Source: Incurvaria masculella (taxonomy: Eukaryota > Arthropoda > Insecta > Lepidoptera > Incurvariidae). Taken from it: DNA of 64,000 nucleotides. Shown here one piece after another: positions 21,401 through 30,409 of this stretch. The stretch lies in the NCBI GenBank assembly GCA_946894095.1, contig OX335658.1, positions 16,979,001-17,043,000 on the forward strand, written 5' to 3'. Every line of letters starts with the position of its first letter. Position 1 is the stretch's first letter. Both the position numbers and the translations under genes were made by a program. The notes beneath the pieces were generated by a model. It worked only from the letters and a program-made list of their open reading frames with translations, did no database searches and was not told the DNA's origin.

Positions 21401-23069
21401 TACATTCATAACGGAATGCACTTATTCAACTCAGAAAGAGAAAGAAAAAAAGAGAATTTAAACCCGCGCTTCTCGCATGAAAGGCATGTTCTTTAGCCCC
21501 TACACCACGACCTCGGACGATTATTATTCATTAGAAGTCCCACACCAACGGCACCAGACCATCTGCAGTTAACCTAACCCCGTTAATGTTTTTAAATTAT
21601 TTTACAACAAATTGTATTCAATTTATCCATACTAACCACTCTAATATTATAAATGTGAAAGTAACTCTATCTGTTGCGTTTTCACGACTAAACCGCTGAA
21701 CCACCTTTTATGAATTTCGGTATTGAGATAGTATGGCCCTTGAACAATGAGATAGACTACCTTTTGTGGTGAAAATTAAACTCAAGAGGGTGAAATATGG
21801 TTCAAAGTTTGTATGAGGACTTATAAATACCATGGAAATAATTCAGCCCGACATCAGACCAAAATGATATTGACCCGAGCGGAGCCGGGTCCCTCAGCTA
21901 GTATTGATATAAAATTGAAACTAACCTTATAAGTCCCGCCATATGGAAACACGATAGGAATCAGTTGCCGTCTTTTTCTCTCCTTTGCGTCGCTCGGTGG
22001 TCGTTTAGTTTCGTGATGATCGATTTTTTCTTTCGATTGTTTTGGGATTTCTTCCGAATTCGTCGATTGCATATCCCAAAGCAGTGTTAACCAAAATACA
22101 AAGAAAATTGCCTTCTTTGATCGACTGGAAAACTTTCTGAAATGTTGAAAAGTATTTACATGTAGACATCAATTTTCAAATGAATATTAGGAAATTCCCT
22201 GAGGAAACTAAATTTTCTTAATACTCATAAAATTAAATCATATGTTTGACTTTGTGAAAAAGTGAATTTACTAAAATTTAAAAACCACCCAGTCACTAGA
22301 ACTAACAAGAATGCATATTATTTTATATATTGACTACAACCTGGCATTTAAGTTAATCTGGAAATCAGCCTTTTTTGACACATTTAATATTTTTTTATTA
22401 TAATATAAAATTATGTCAATAGCTACATATATATTAATAGTTAGAGGCAGCAACTTAAAAACAAACATAATTTTTAAGGATGTTAAGCACCATAAGTTTA
22501 GCGTAGCCCTGGTTTTGATTTCACGTAAAACTAAAAGTCGCTTTATTTACTTGCTAGTTTGTTTGGTTATTCTCTATTCGGTTGGTACCATAGCGTTAAA
22601 TTAAATATGGGCGAAGTGGCAATGAAACTGTCTGGGTTGTCCATCCAGTTCAATATGCTCTTGCAATGCAAGGAAGGTCCTGGTATGGCATGACAATATA
22701 TTGGTATTATGTTGATTGGCTATCTCTTTCGTAGAACTTGTGCAAGTATTTAATATGTTCAGATTGGTATGAGTTTAAATACGTTTTAAATCATATTAAA
22801 AAGTATAGATCCTTTATGTAATGTTTCAACTACTATTTAGTTAGGAATGCACTACTTGCCGAGGTAGAGATCCTCCTTTAAAGATCGCGTGAAGAAGCAC
22901 TTGGCCTGCCAGCATGGTTTTCGCAGCCTTTAAGAAAGATCTAAAGCCCATGCAATGGCGTATGCCATTAATAAAAAAAAATGTAACTTCTAATATTTCC
23001 TTATGGAATTGCTTTTACTTTTCATTTCTTCTCCTTCCGTGAGCAAGGAAATCATTGTTCTCACCTCAT
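15417..23069 (-). CDS. Gene B: secreted DM4/DM12-family protein, 243 aa, paralog of gene A
   Basis: Exons in transcript order: 23069-23065 (candidate ATGAG before GTGAGA), 22136-21926, 20856-20636, 16914-16807 and 15603-15417; 732 nt with stop. Exon lengths 221, 108 and 187 match gene A exactly, as do phases 2, 0, 2, 2. Exon 2 gives a signal peptide ([15 protein letters not shown]) and [18 protein letters not shown]. Exon 4 has C154-x5-C160 ([13 protein letters not shown]). Exon 5 has C220-x6-C227 and codes the same residues as gene A exon 5. Exons 3 and 4 differ from gene A at about 19-20 percent of bases, exon 5 at about 1 percent. The 5-nt first coding exon is the weakest part: it fits phase and splice consensus, but upstream ATGs exist and no clear TATA box is near. 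Intron 3 carries a foldback transposon and a Helitron. Confidence 0.84.
16228..16622 (+). mobile_element. tRNA-headed SINE, near full length
   Basis: Head GAGCGGCTCAAGGCTGCG with box-B-like GAATTCGATCCCCGCC, then body and tail hairpin. It contains a small internal duplication around GTGAGCTGATGGTCCCC. It is in gene B intron 4. Confidence 0.75.
17062..17752. mobile_element. Foldback MITE with long inverted arms flanked by TTAA
   Basis: The ends read GGGGCATAGGACCCTAGAAC and, inverted, GGCGACATAGGACCCTAGAA. Inverted similarity continues inward for roughly 240 bp per arm, for example GCCATTAAAATTCAAGGCTT at about 17200 against its complement at about 17606. TTAA flanks both ends (17058-17061 and 17753-17756), as in piggyBac-type insertions. 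It has no coding capacity and lies in gene B intron 3. Confidence 0.75.
18009..18390 (-). mobile_element. tRNA-headed SINE with a palindromic head
   Basis: Body and tail are good. The box B region is present as a perfect 14-bp inverted repeat, AGGCCTGGGTTCAA at 18333-18346 and its complement at 18357-18370. The rest of the head is truncated. Confidence 0.7.
18425..18759 (-). mobile_element. Degenerate 5S-headed SINE
   Basis: Ends at the right with CTGGCTACCGAGGCTGAC, the start of the 5S-type head. The body is mutated throughout. Confidence 0.6.
18828..20025 (+). mobile_element. Helitron-like element with internal insertions
   Basis: The 5' end TCTAATAAATAATATAAAGG and the 3' end CCCGAGCGGAGCCGGG hairpin followed by CTAG before T (20022-20025) match lepidopteran Helitrons. 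Inside are an (ATGG)n array, a GC-rich block (19080-19165) and a degenerate SINE piece (about 19640-19760). It carries no Rep/helicase, so it is non-autonomous. It is in gene B intron 3. Confidence 0.6.
18862..18915. repeat. (ATGG)n microsatellite
   Basis: About 13 ATGG units inside the Helitron-like element, near its 5' end. Confidence 0.95.
20905..21340 (+). mobile_element. Non-LTR retrotransposon 3' fragment (CR1/Jockey-like C-terminus)
   Basis: An open frame over this stretch ends with [18 protein letters not shown] and [10 protein letters not shown], typical of the C-terminus of CR1/Jockey-type ORF2. It is the best copy of a family also seen at 22855, 28570, 36773/37215, 43110 and 50925. 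It lies in gene B intron 2, antisense, about 50 bp from exon 3. Confidence 0.7.
21340..21520 (-). mobile_element. tRNA-headed SINE fragment
   Basis: Body words (CTTAGTAGGGGAAGGG) and linker (CTCAGAAAGAGAAAG) end in a decayed head. It abuts the LINE fragment to its left. Confidence 0.5.
21641..21901 (+). mobile_element. Short non-autonomous Helitron
   Basis: Starts TCTAATATTATAAATGTGAA and ends with the hairpin CCCGAGCGGAGCCGGG, then CTCAGCTAG before T. It stops 24 bp into gene B intron 2 from the exon 2 donor. Confidence 0.7.
22500..22975 (+). mobile_element. SINE body fragment followed by a LINE 3' fragment
   Basis: 22500-22695 keeps SINE body (GGTTGGTACCATAGCGTTA, TCCATCCAGTTCAAT). 22855-22975 keeps the LINE end (GTGAAGAAGCACTTGGCCTG) with an A-rich tail. 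Both are in gene B intron 1. Confidence 0.55.
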
Positions 23070-26028
23070 TCTCTTCCGTGTGTATTCAAATCAGGGCAGA
23101 TCCAATGTTTACCGAATTATTCCGTTAGCGCCATGCCTGTTGACTCACACACGACGTGCTACGAATTCTGAAATCTCAACGTCGAATTCGCAGCGGAACC
23201 CCTTTTCGCATTCAGAGCACACCATAATTACATGTTTTCAATCAATAACCAATTTTGTTTGTTGATTAAAACGGGCAAAGGGTTTTCGCCCACATATATT
23301 TAAACTTTTGGCAAGGCTTTGCTTCAAAGAAATTATGAATAGGTCTTCATAATAACTTTTATTTTCCAAATCTTATTTAACAGAAAGTACTTGACGGTAG
23401 TATTAGTTATATTTTTTTGCCTTACTTACTTTTCAAGTATGTACTCATTCTGTTGGGATGCTTATTAACTTATAGATTTCACGTATTATATTTATACTAC
23501 CAATGGTAATTCCATACTCATTTTTATCAGAAATTACAGAATTTATTTTCATTTAGAAATTTGACGTTTTATTCTTCATATATACACTAAGATAATTACG
23601 TGCTAAAGGTATTTAACGGAAATACTTAATAGTCACATATATATTTTACGTAGTTTAATTTTTATAAGTTAAATATATTGTCACTTATAAATTTCATGTC
23701 TTTTTATTTAATAAAATAAGGTATTAATTACCTTCTAGTTGTATTTAATAGAATATACTTCAAGGTAGAATATATAGTCACTCATATATTTCACTTCCTA
23801 TTATTATTATACTAGATATGATAATTACGTGCTCGTTGTATTTAACAGAAAGTACTCGTAATATATAGTCACTCGTATATTTCACGTCCCATTATTTTAA
23901 CTGAATTAGAGGTATAATTTATATTCGCTTATGCATTTCAAGTCCTATTATTTTTTTAATTTTTGCTTATTAAATTTAACCTGCAAAATTTAGACTTTAA
24001 AAAAAACAGCAAACCCATGCCAAAAGTTTCAACTCAAACTATTTTTTCGCTAAGTTTACAGAAGATAAACACTTTGATCATAGCTTTCCCGCAAAGGCGT
24101 GCGACACTGATCCACACGTAATTCCACTAAATTAGGACCATCAGTGGACACACTTAGGGCGTTTTGAGAGCGATTAAAAATGGAGAAGCAGTAAATAATA
24201 AGTACATTAGAAATATAATATCAAATATGTTTTAAAAAAACTGCAAGTGCACTTTCGTAATGAAAAGTCAAAATATGAATTTTACATCGATATTGCTTCA
24301 TCTATAACCAATAAAAATGTAAATTAACCGTGTAAAAACAGATTTTGTAAACCTTGATTCTCCATATATGGCTAAAAATGCCGGGATAATGTTTGAACCA
24401 TAATTCCTTTAGCTAAGGTTAATTTGTATTTAGAGTTGGATAATAATTGAAAACGCTAAAGTTTGAGGTTCTGTCTGAAAGTTATTTAGTTATGATGAAA
24501 TATCAATCATTCATGGCGGCTTTGAAAGCTTTTCTTGTAGCCGCCCTAAACAAATTGTTTTTAAATAAAGTATCATATGAATATAACAATATTTATTTAA
24601 AAAAAATGTGTTTTAGTATCGTCGCATCAGAAATGTTTAATGATGAATTCTCAATCAAGATCGCTAAAAAAACCTCATTGAATAAAATGTGGTTTAAGGA
24701 ATCCCATGTGATGTGTTTACCCATCGTTACTGGCGCTAACCTTAGTTATAGCTAAACGATAGGAATTATACGCGAGCGCAACCGCTTTCAGTGTAGCCTT
24801 TCACACGCTCCAGACTGTACTTATTTGAAATAACAATCATCACCCTCGCTAACCGAATACACGTACGGAGGCTGCTGTTGAACAGTCATGTGACCCGTGA
24901 CGTCACCAGCAGCCACGAGCCACTACCGTGAGCACATTGAACTCCTATACTACACTGCCATGCACGAAAATCGATCACTTTTAGAATTTATTGCCGATAC
25001 TCTATTTATAGAATAGTCACATGTCTTCTTTGATTAGGAGTGAGCATTTGATTGTTCGAATTGTGGGAACTTTAAAATTGTATCGAAGTTTATATGTTTT
25101 TCCTGAAATGTATTTTCTGGAATAAATTAAAATTGTGATTTAAAATTGTGTCCACATTTACATTGACACGAATGTCAGCATAATTTCGGTCACAGGTTTT
25201 AACTCGATATTTAAAATTGATTTTATATTAAAAATAAATAAATAAGGTTACATTAACAAATTAATATTTCTATTAAGGCTTAAAAAATTTTTCAATATTA
25301 TTAGCCTTTATTACCACATTACTATTTTAATTAAGAACCAATACAACACATATACACGGATGTGTAGAAGATAACGAATTGAGCATTCAGAATGGGTAAA
25401 ATGCATTCAAATCGATAAAAGAAAGTAATGGAAAAACGATGTTTCTTTCATTTCAGAAATAAAACGGAGCTGCTAACTCATTAAAAATTTAATCCTTTCA
25501 TTGATTTCATTTACTATTTCTGCACTTTAAATCATATTAGCGCAGAGATAATATTGGATGCCGATTCTCCGAATTGGAACAAAATGATTTTAATTGTTAA
25601 TAGATTCAAATGTTTCTATCTTGTCTTAATGTGGATGAATTGAATAGTTTTTATGATACAAAAATAACATTCGGCATTACACAAGGTGAGTATTTAAAAC
25701 AAATCGCCCTAAAAGCTTTTGAATCATAACGGAGAAGCATAAAGCCATTTTCCTAATTCGTTCACCAAATAAGTTCATCGCGGTCACGAGAAACTCGTCT
25801 GCTCCGGACGCGGTTACCACATACCCGGCAACGTTCACCGCTAACACAAATGTTCAAAGAACATACTTAAGCCGCTTTATAATTTTAATCCATTGCAAAA
25901 TTATAAATATATTGGGTCAATAACAATTACAAGATACAAATTTTAAATTTAACAAGTGTGTTAGTACAATCGAATTTGACAATTTAGTCCATTGTGTTAA
26001 TTCAAGTTTGTTCGTGTTATAAATAAGA
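23070..26028. other. Intergenic region between divergent genes B and 4
   Basis: Mostly AT-rich, with imperfectly repeated wording at 23390-23950 (GTATTTAACAGAAAGTACT, ATAGTCACTCATATATTTCA) that suggests a decayed tandem array of about 120-bp units. A less AT-rich patch lies at 24750-24960. No further exon recognised. Confidence 0.45.
24898..24905. promoter_or_regulatory. CRE-type palindrome TGACGTCA
   Basis: A perfect cAMP-response-element-like octamer, framed by GGCTGCTG (about 24869) and CAGCAGCC (about 24908), an inverted pair. It is in the shared upstream region of genes B and 4. Function is not shown. Confidence 0.3.
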
Positions 26029-29000
26029 ATGGAGTTTAGTTATTTACATCTAAACCTGGCAGTTTTATACTTTTATTTGGTTGTGATAATGAGTTTAAAT
26101 ATAAAATCAGTAATTCTTCTAAACACCTTTGATCATTTGGAAAATAGGGAAATATTAATGAGACAGAGGCGGCAACTGTTGTACCAAAACTCTTCTCTAT
26201 TTCAGGTTTGAATTTAGTCATTTATTTAATTTAAGATAAGAATAAAACATTAAAACATTTCCTTACTAATGTGTCAATCATATTTTCCATAATATTCCAT
26301 TTTACCTTGTAGCTCCATTAGAAAAGAGACTGTATTTCTTAACCAACAAAGCCATTTATGTTTTTATATAAATGTATTTAAATGTTTTTAGTTCTAATTG
26401 TTAATTTGCTCTTACAAAAATCGTATAATTTGAATCTTATTTTATGTATAATCCTATTTGTTTGTTTTTCCAGTTCAATGCCGGTATTGCGACGCCTGTC
26501 ATTGTGGATAACCACACCCTATCCGTAAACTGGTTGTTTCAAGCCAACTTCCAACTCCCCTGGAACCGAACCCAGATTCCCACTGACATCTTAGTGGCAG
26601 GCCCTGGATACACGGCACAAGCTAGAGAGAACACCGACGTAAAACCAGAAACTGATGACGATATTGAGGATGACGATGATGCAAACTATGATAACCCAGA
26701 AAACAGTGGTGATTCGAAATCAATATTACAGAGAGAGGATGAAAAAAGAGACGTCACTGATGAATATCAATTGCAAAATAAGGCACATTATAATGAAGCA
26801 ATAGATGAGGAAAATCGTTATAATGATGAAGTGCAGCCACATCACGTGTACAAATTTGCCGAGGACTTTTTGACTGGGTAAGTTCTGAAAATAATTATTT
26901 TGAATCCACATATAATATATAGTTTTTATTTACGTTATAAGATCACAAAAGAAGAAATTTTTTAAAAGGGCAATATAAGAGCTGCACACATGTGAAATAT
27001 TGAAAATTTTTATGAAACTTCATTTATGATATTTGTTCACTCAATTGGTTTGGAGGGAAGCGACGAGGCGCTAGAGATAGTTTATACGTGCCAAGTAATA
27101 GTGAAAAAAGGTAAGTGGCGCGACGTGTCGCGCCCAGTGGCGCGATACTTCGGCGATCGCTCTCCGAAGTTAAGCAACGCTGGGTCCGGTCTGGTCTTGG
27201 ATGGGTGACCATTCGACCGTTGAGAGAGGCTGGCCGTGGTTCGGATTCCACGTTAAGCTGTAGGTCCCCTTCCTTACTTACTAGGTGGTAGGGTTTATCC
27301 CGCCCGGGTTGGTACCATCGCATTGGATGAACGATGGTCGAAGCGGCAATGAAAATTGTCCGTGTTTTCCATCCAGTTCAATTTAGCCGTGCAATATAAG
27401 GAAGGTCCTGGCATGGCACCTAGTTCCCATGTGGTGTATTGGGCTAATACCATGACAGAACTTGTGGTATTAGCCATCCATATCCAGTCAAATAAAAAAT
27501 AAAAAATAATAATAATATGGTTGTGTGACTAGTGACTAGTGACAAGTGATGAGTGACAGGTGATAAGTTTCAAGTGACAAGCGACAAGTGAAAAAGATGA
27601 ATGCGACTGCTAGTGTTGGGACTAAAATGAAAGATCTATATTTCTGTACTATGCGTATTTTATTTTGTCATTTTATCTTTCTGTCCCACATGTAATTGTG
27701 TTATAAACCTTTATTATTATGTTGGCACTCAAGAAAGGTTTGAACAAGATCGACCTTAAATCGTTATACTTTTTGCTATTTGATAACTTGAAACAATTTA
27801 CTCTCATACAAAATTGACTTTTTTTATAAAAACAATAGTTGTTCATTAAAGCTGAATACGTCATTATGATTGACCAATATTTCAAAAACCTTTGTTTTAA
27901 ATGTCATAGTTTTTGAAAAAACTAGATTTTGATGACCAGTATTTTGCGAACAGTAACCTTTGTTATTACTTGTTTTTAATTATACATTTATTTGTTTATA
28001 AGTAAATTGATACAAACATATTAATTAGCTTTTGTTTATTACACTTTAGGAATTTATAAAACACCAATCACCGTTGTATTGGTTTTGTACATTAAAATGG
28101 TTTTAGGCTTGGTCACAACGGAAGCGGCTGCATACTTCGTGCCATTTGCCAGCTTGGAGCTGAACCACTCCACAGTGATGACGAAGAAGACCTGCTGTTC
28201 GAGATTTCACAGTATCTTTTAAGGTACCTAACTAGCAATCTCGTACTTAAAAATAAACACATGGATAAAGAGGGTGAGAACTGTATCTTACACTGAATGC
28301 TCTTTGTAGCTGCATAATACAATTCCCCTTTTCTTACTAAGCATGTACGTCGCCTATTCCAAGGAATGTGACATGTATGTATGTATATAGTATATTTACT
28401 TACGTAAACCTAGGATTGGCTCTAGCGTCTGATACCAAATACTATTTTGGTGACGACGGCAATATGTTTGAAAGTTCAATCTTGGCCGTCAAGGTCCGTG
28501 ACGCAGGTATAGCATTAAATAAATGTTTAACGCCCAAAAGGCAGATAATGCATTAGTAGATCGTTAACCTAAAAGTTCGGTAAGCTGTGGAGCAGACTCC
28601 AGGTATTTCCACCGAATTCAACGGGAGGTCCTTCCAACATAATTTAAAGCAGCCGGCCCGCATGGATTTCGCAGCAGCATTTAAGGAAGGCCTAGCGTAC
28701 CCGTCATGTTGCGCTTTACCTAAAAACAGCATGGTAATTTAATCAAAATATTAAGTTTAATAGGATAATAGTATTTGCAATGCATTGTTTGAAAAGGCTA
28801 TAATTATGCTAAACAATAATTAAGTAAATGATATCGAAACATTCACCATCTCAGAGTTCAGGTGGGCGCGTAATCAACTATCAAATATACTAATATTTGA
28901 CTTTGCAGGTTTTTCCAAACCATCTTTGTATGCAGAACATAGCTTCTTCTATTTTTATTAAATAAATAATCAAACACATAAAATTTTAACATCCACACTA

Positions 29001-29277
29001 TTCAAACAATGTGATTTGTCCAAAAAAACAAATTTGGTGTATGATTTGATGGCAAACATTTTTAGGACTGAAGTCAAAACTAAACATGAGTATTTGCTTT
29101 GACGTGTATGTTTTTAATTGTTGCAGCCCACTCTCCGATTCAGAATCGTATGCTGATCAAGACGTCCAGCCGTACGCTCGAGCTCACAGCCACGGCCTGC
29201 ACCACGGTGACTGCCAGTTGCAGTATCCGGACTGCAGAATACCTCTTGTTGACATATTTACTTCTACTTACCAATAA
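26029..29277 (+). CDS. Gene 4: secreted DM4/DM12-family protein with acidic insert, 282 aa
   Basis: Exons: 26029-26205, 26474-26877, 28107-28223 and 29127-29277 (849 nt with stop; phases 0, 2, 2). A hydrophobic N-terminus (LAVLYFYLVVIM) acts as signal peptide or anchor, followed by RQRRQLLYQNSSLFQ, a degenerate form of the FP.G segment. Exon 2 opens with FNAGIATPV and WLFQANFQLPW, matching the middle exon of A and B. It then carries an insert of about 80 residues rich in Asp, Glu and Asn, with dibasic spots (EKRDV), absent from A and B. Exon 3 has C202-x5-C208 (GCILRAICQLG) and exon 4 C262-x6-C269, ending in VDIFTSTYQ. Start: the Met at 26029 precedes the hydrophobic stretch. A TATAAATA motif only 5 nt before it is odd, and Met21 is an alternative start. 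It is divergently placed to gene B. Confidence 0.85.
27131..27515 (+). mobile_element. 5S-headed SINE, near full length
   Basis: The first bases are altered (CGCGCCCAGTGGCGCGATAC) but the 5S-like part and the body are intact. The tail hairpin is complete, with AATAAAAAATAAAA after it. It is in gene 4 intron 2. Confidence 0.82.
27526..27590. repeat. Degenerate short tandem repeat, GTGACAAGTGA type
   Basis: About seven imperfect units of 7-14 bp (TGACTAGTGAC, AAGTGATGAGTGAC, AAGTGACAAGCGAC) directly after the SINE tail. Confidence 0.7.
28339..28390 (+). repeat. Fragment of a GTACGTCGC-type MITE
   Basis: ATGTACGTCGCCTATTCC then AAGGAATGTGACATGTATG matches the ends of the elements at 54685-55042 and 62775-62945. 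It is in gene 4 intron 3. Confidence 0.5.
28570..28735 (+). mobile_element. LINE 3' fragment
   Basis: Starts TTCGGTAAGCTGTGGAGC and continues through CCGGCCCGCATGGATTTCGC, as in the copy at 20905. It is in gene 4 intron 3. Confidence 0.55.
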
Positions 29278-29278
29278 A
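29273..29278 (+). terminator. Polyadenylation signal overlapping the gene 4 stop codon
   Basis: AATAAA includes the TAA stop (29275-29277), followed by a GT-rich stretch (AGTGTGTGTT) at about 29290. If it is used, the 3' UTR is only about 20 nt long. Confidence 0.5.
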
Positions 29279-30409
29279 CTTTGAATAGGCAGTGTGTGTT
29301 TTATTTCCGAGTCGGCTAATCAGTGTTAAGAAACTGCATATCATTTTCGAATTCACGAAATTAAACTATTATAAGAGTTTCATGATTTTAAAGTATATAT
29401 CCATCCGATTTTCCTGGACAATGTATAACAAATAAACAATCTAATTCCAGTTTTGACATTTTCACAGATGAATGTTCAGTTTTTATGCCTAGCATGAAGA
29501 ACTGAATATATAACTTTCCAAACTTAAATACTGAATATTTTATAGTAAAATACACAATGTTACGGCTTGTAATCTTCTGATGATTTCGAATAAAAATAAT
29601 AAATGAATCTGTAAACACAGTCATCCCCTATTCGAATAACCTTTTGGATATACTTACAAGAAAGCAAACAGCTAAGGATCTTCACAATAATTTACCTACA
29701 ACCAATAGTTGAAGCTTGGGGAGATAATTTAGCCATCGAAGTGAAGTTAGGATTTACTTTAACGAAGTTCTCTTCGGGTTTAAAAAGAGGTGATGTCATG
29801 CGTCCACTACTTTAGAATGTATTTGAAAAATAAGCCGCTTGGTAAATAATTGAAGAGAATGTGCAGTTGAACTTTGCCTTAGAATTATTACTAATTCAGT
29901 CATTTTTAAAGATCTTTGTATCCATCTGTGAGCCAGAGTCACATGCAATCTCTTCTTTAATTCTGATTCATACTTTTGGAGTTACTAGCAGTTTTTTTGG
30001 AAAATAATTTAATTTAACTATTTACCTTTAGAGATATGATTGTGTGTATCATATGTTTCCAGTCGATGATTACAGGTACGGACGCTTGCTAGCTGAGAAG
30101 TTAAGCTTATTCCGCGATATTTTTTCCTCTTGCAAGTAATACGTCCAAAACTTTCACAAAACATTGTCACTTAACTAATAGTAACTTCAGAGAATTATCC
30201 GTTATTAGTTTTCAAAATCTATAAATTCGATTATATTTCAGCATCAAACGATTGATCTGGATACACGACAGCCTTGGCAATGCGTTTAACATAATTGGTA
30301 AAGCGAGGTCAATATGATGGCTCTAAGCAGAAGTCACGTCATACTCGTTTTCCTCTAGGCACATATTAGTCAACGTTAGTAAAACTCCAATATCAGTCCA
30401 CATATATAT
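29278..30409. other. Tail-to-tail region between genes 4 and 5
   Basis: AT-rich with no gene or recognisable repeat seen. The 3' UTRs of both genes must end here. Confidence 0.45.
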
